Shown in pieces: positions 63,911 through 64,000 of a stretch of 64,000 nt of DNA. The notes under the pieces are model-generated. The model was not told where the DNA came from. It saw only the letters and a list, made by a program, of their open reading frames with translations, and did not search any database. Made by a program: the position numbers and the translations under genes. Source of the stretch: Alphaproteobacteria bacterium (GTDB lineage: Bacteria > Pseudomonadota > Alphaproteobacteria > Caulobacterales > Caulobacteraceae); the NCBI GenBank assembly GCA_018820275.1, contig JAHJOO010000014.1:1-64000 (forward strand). Direction: 5' to 3'. Numbering within the stretch: position 1 is the stretch's first letter; each line of letters starts with the position of its first letter.

Positions 63911-64000
63911 CTCACTCATTCGATCTACGGCGATCAGGCTGACACCGGGAAGTGCTCCCGACACTTCCGGACCTTGTCCGGCGTCGGAGACGGTCGTTCC

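Overview
This is a GC-rich alphaproteobacterial chromosome segment, most likely Caulobacterales and Brevundimonas-like. The evidence is MipZ; a FlaF/FlbT/flagellin locus with a sigma-54-type promoter; the alphaproteobacterial gene string murA - DUF2948 - UPF0262 - infA - maf - rng - yacG; a tRNA-His that lacks the encoded extra 5' G; and strong G/C-ending codon use. Species assignment is inference; no search was run.

Layout. 1-6574: rpoC (cut by the left edge) and rpoB. 6.9-9.0 kb: a YCII/DGPF gene with an ECF42-type sigma factor and a matching promoter, then an FKBP lipoprotein. 9.0-11.9 kb: DnaJ-like protein, mipZ, SPOR lipoprotein, panC. 11.9-14.8 kb: chorismate mutase, an ACT-less prephenate dehydratase and class II DAHP synthase (phenylalanine branch). 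14.9-22.1 kb: leucine catabolism (mccA, liuC, mccB), split by two plus-strand genes, one of unusual composition, and carrying palindromic repeats, one of them inside the mccA reading frame. 22.3-26.8 kb: lipoprotein, cNMP-binding patatin phospholipase, Tam-like methyltransferase, tRNA-His, M48 protease. 26.9-29.4 kb: tonB-exbD-exbB and tRNA-Phe. 29.4-34.0 kb: the yacG-to-murA string. 34.1-36.7 kb: tRNA-Thr, msrB and an S41 protease homologue lacking catalytic residues. 36.9-44.0 kb: pccA, M28 peptidase, and a Fur-box TonB receptor with a PepSY membrane protein. 44-48.3 kb: bacteriophytochrome, heme oxygenase and a hybrid histidine kinase. 48.3-54.5 kb: lipB, fliN-like gene, tRNA-Leu, mgtE, membrane-anchored GH24 muramidase, isovaleryl-CoA dehydrogenase, ExoD. 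54.6-59.7 kb: flagellin, two DUF2589 paralogues, flaF, flbT, and a TPR/glycosyltransferase-like protein. 59.7-63.9 kb: acidic small proteins, MoxR-type ATPase, lipoprotein, HD hydrolase, NrtR-like regulator and tRNA-Ser.

How the genes fit together. IVD, methylcrotonyl-CoA carboxylase and methylglutaconyl-CoA hydratase are consecutive leucine-degradation enzymes. TonB-ExbB-ExbD would energise the Fur-regulated receptor. Heme oxygenase would make the biliverdin used by the phytochrome. FlbT and FlaF control and assist flagellin. The most unusual points are the in-frame palindromic element in mccA, the DUF2589 pair inside the flagellin locus, the G1:U72/A73 tRNA-His without G-1, the apparently dead S41 protease, a long perfect inverted repeat, a G-run inverted repeat, and several well-matched regulatory sites (ECF42, sigma-54, Fur).
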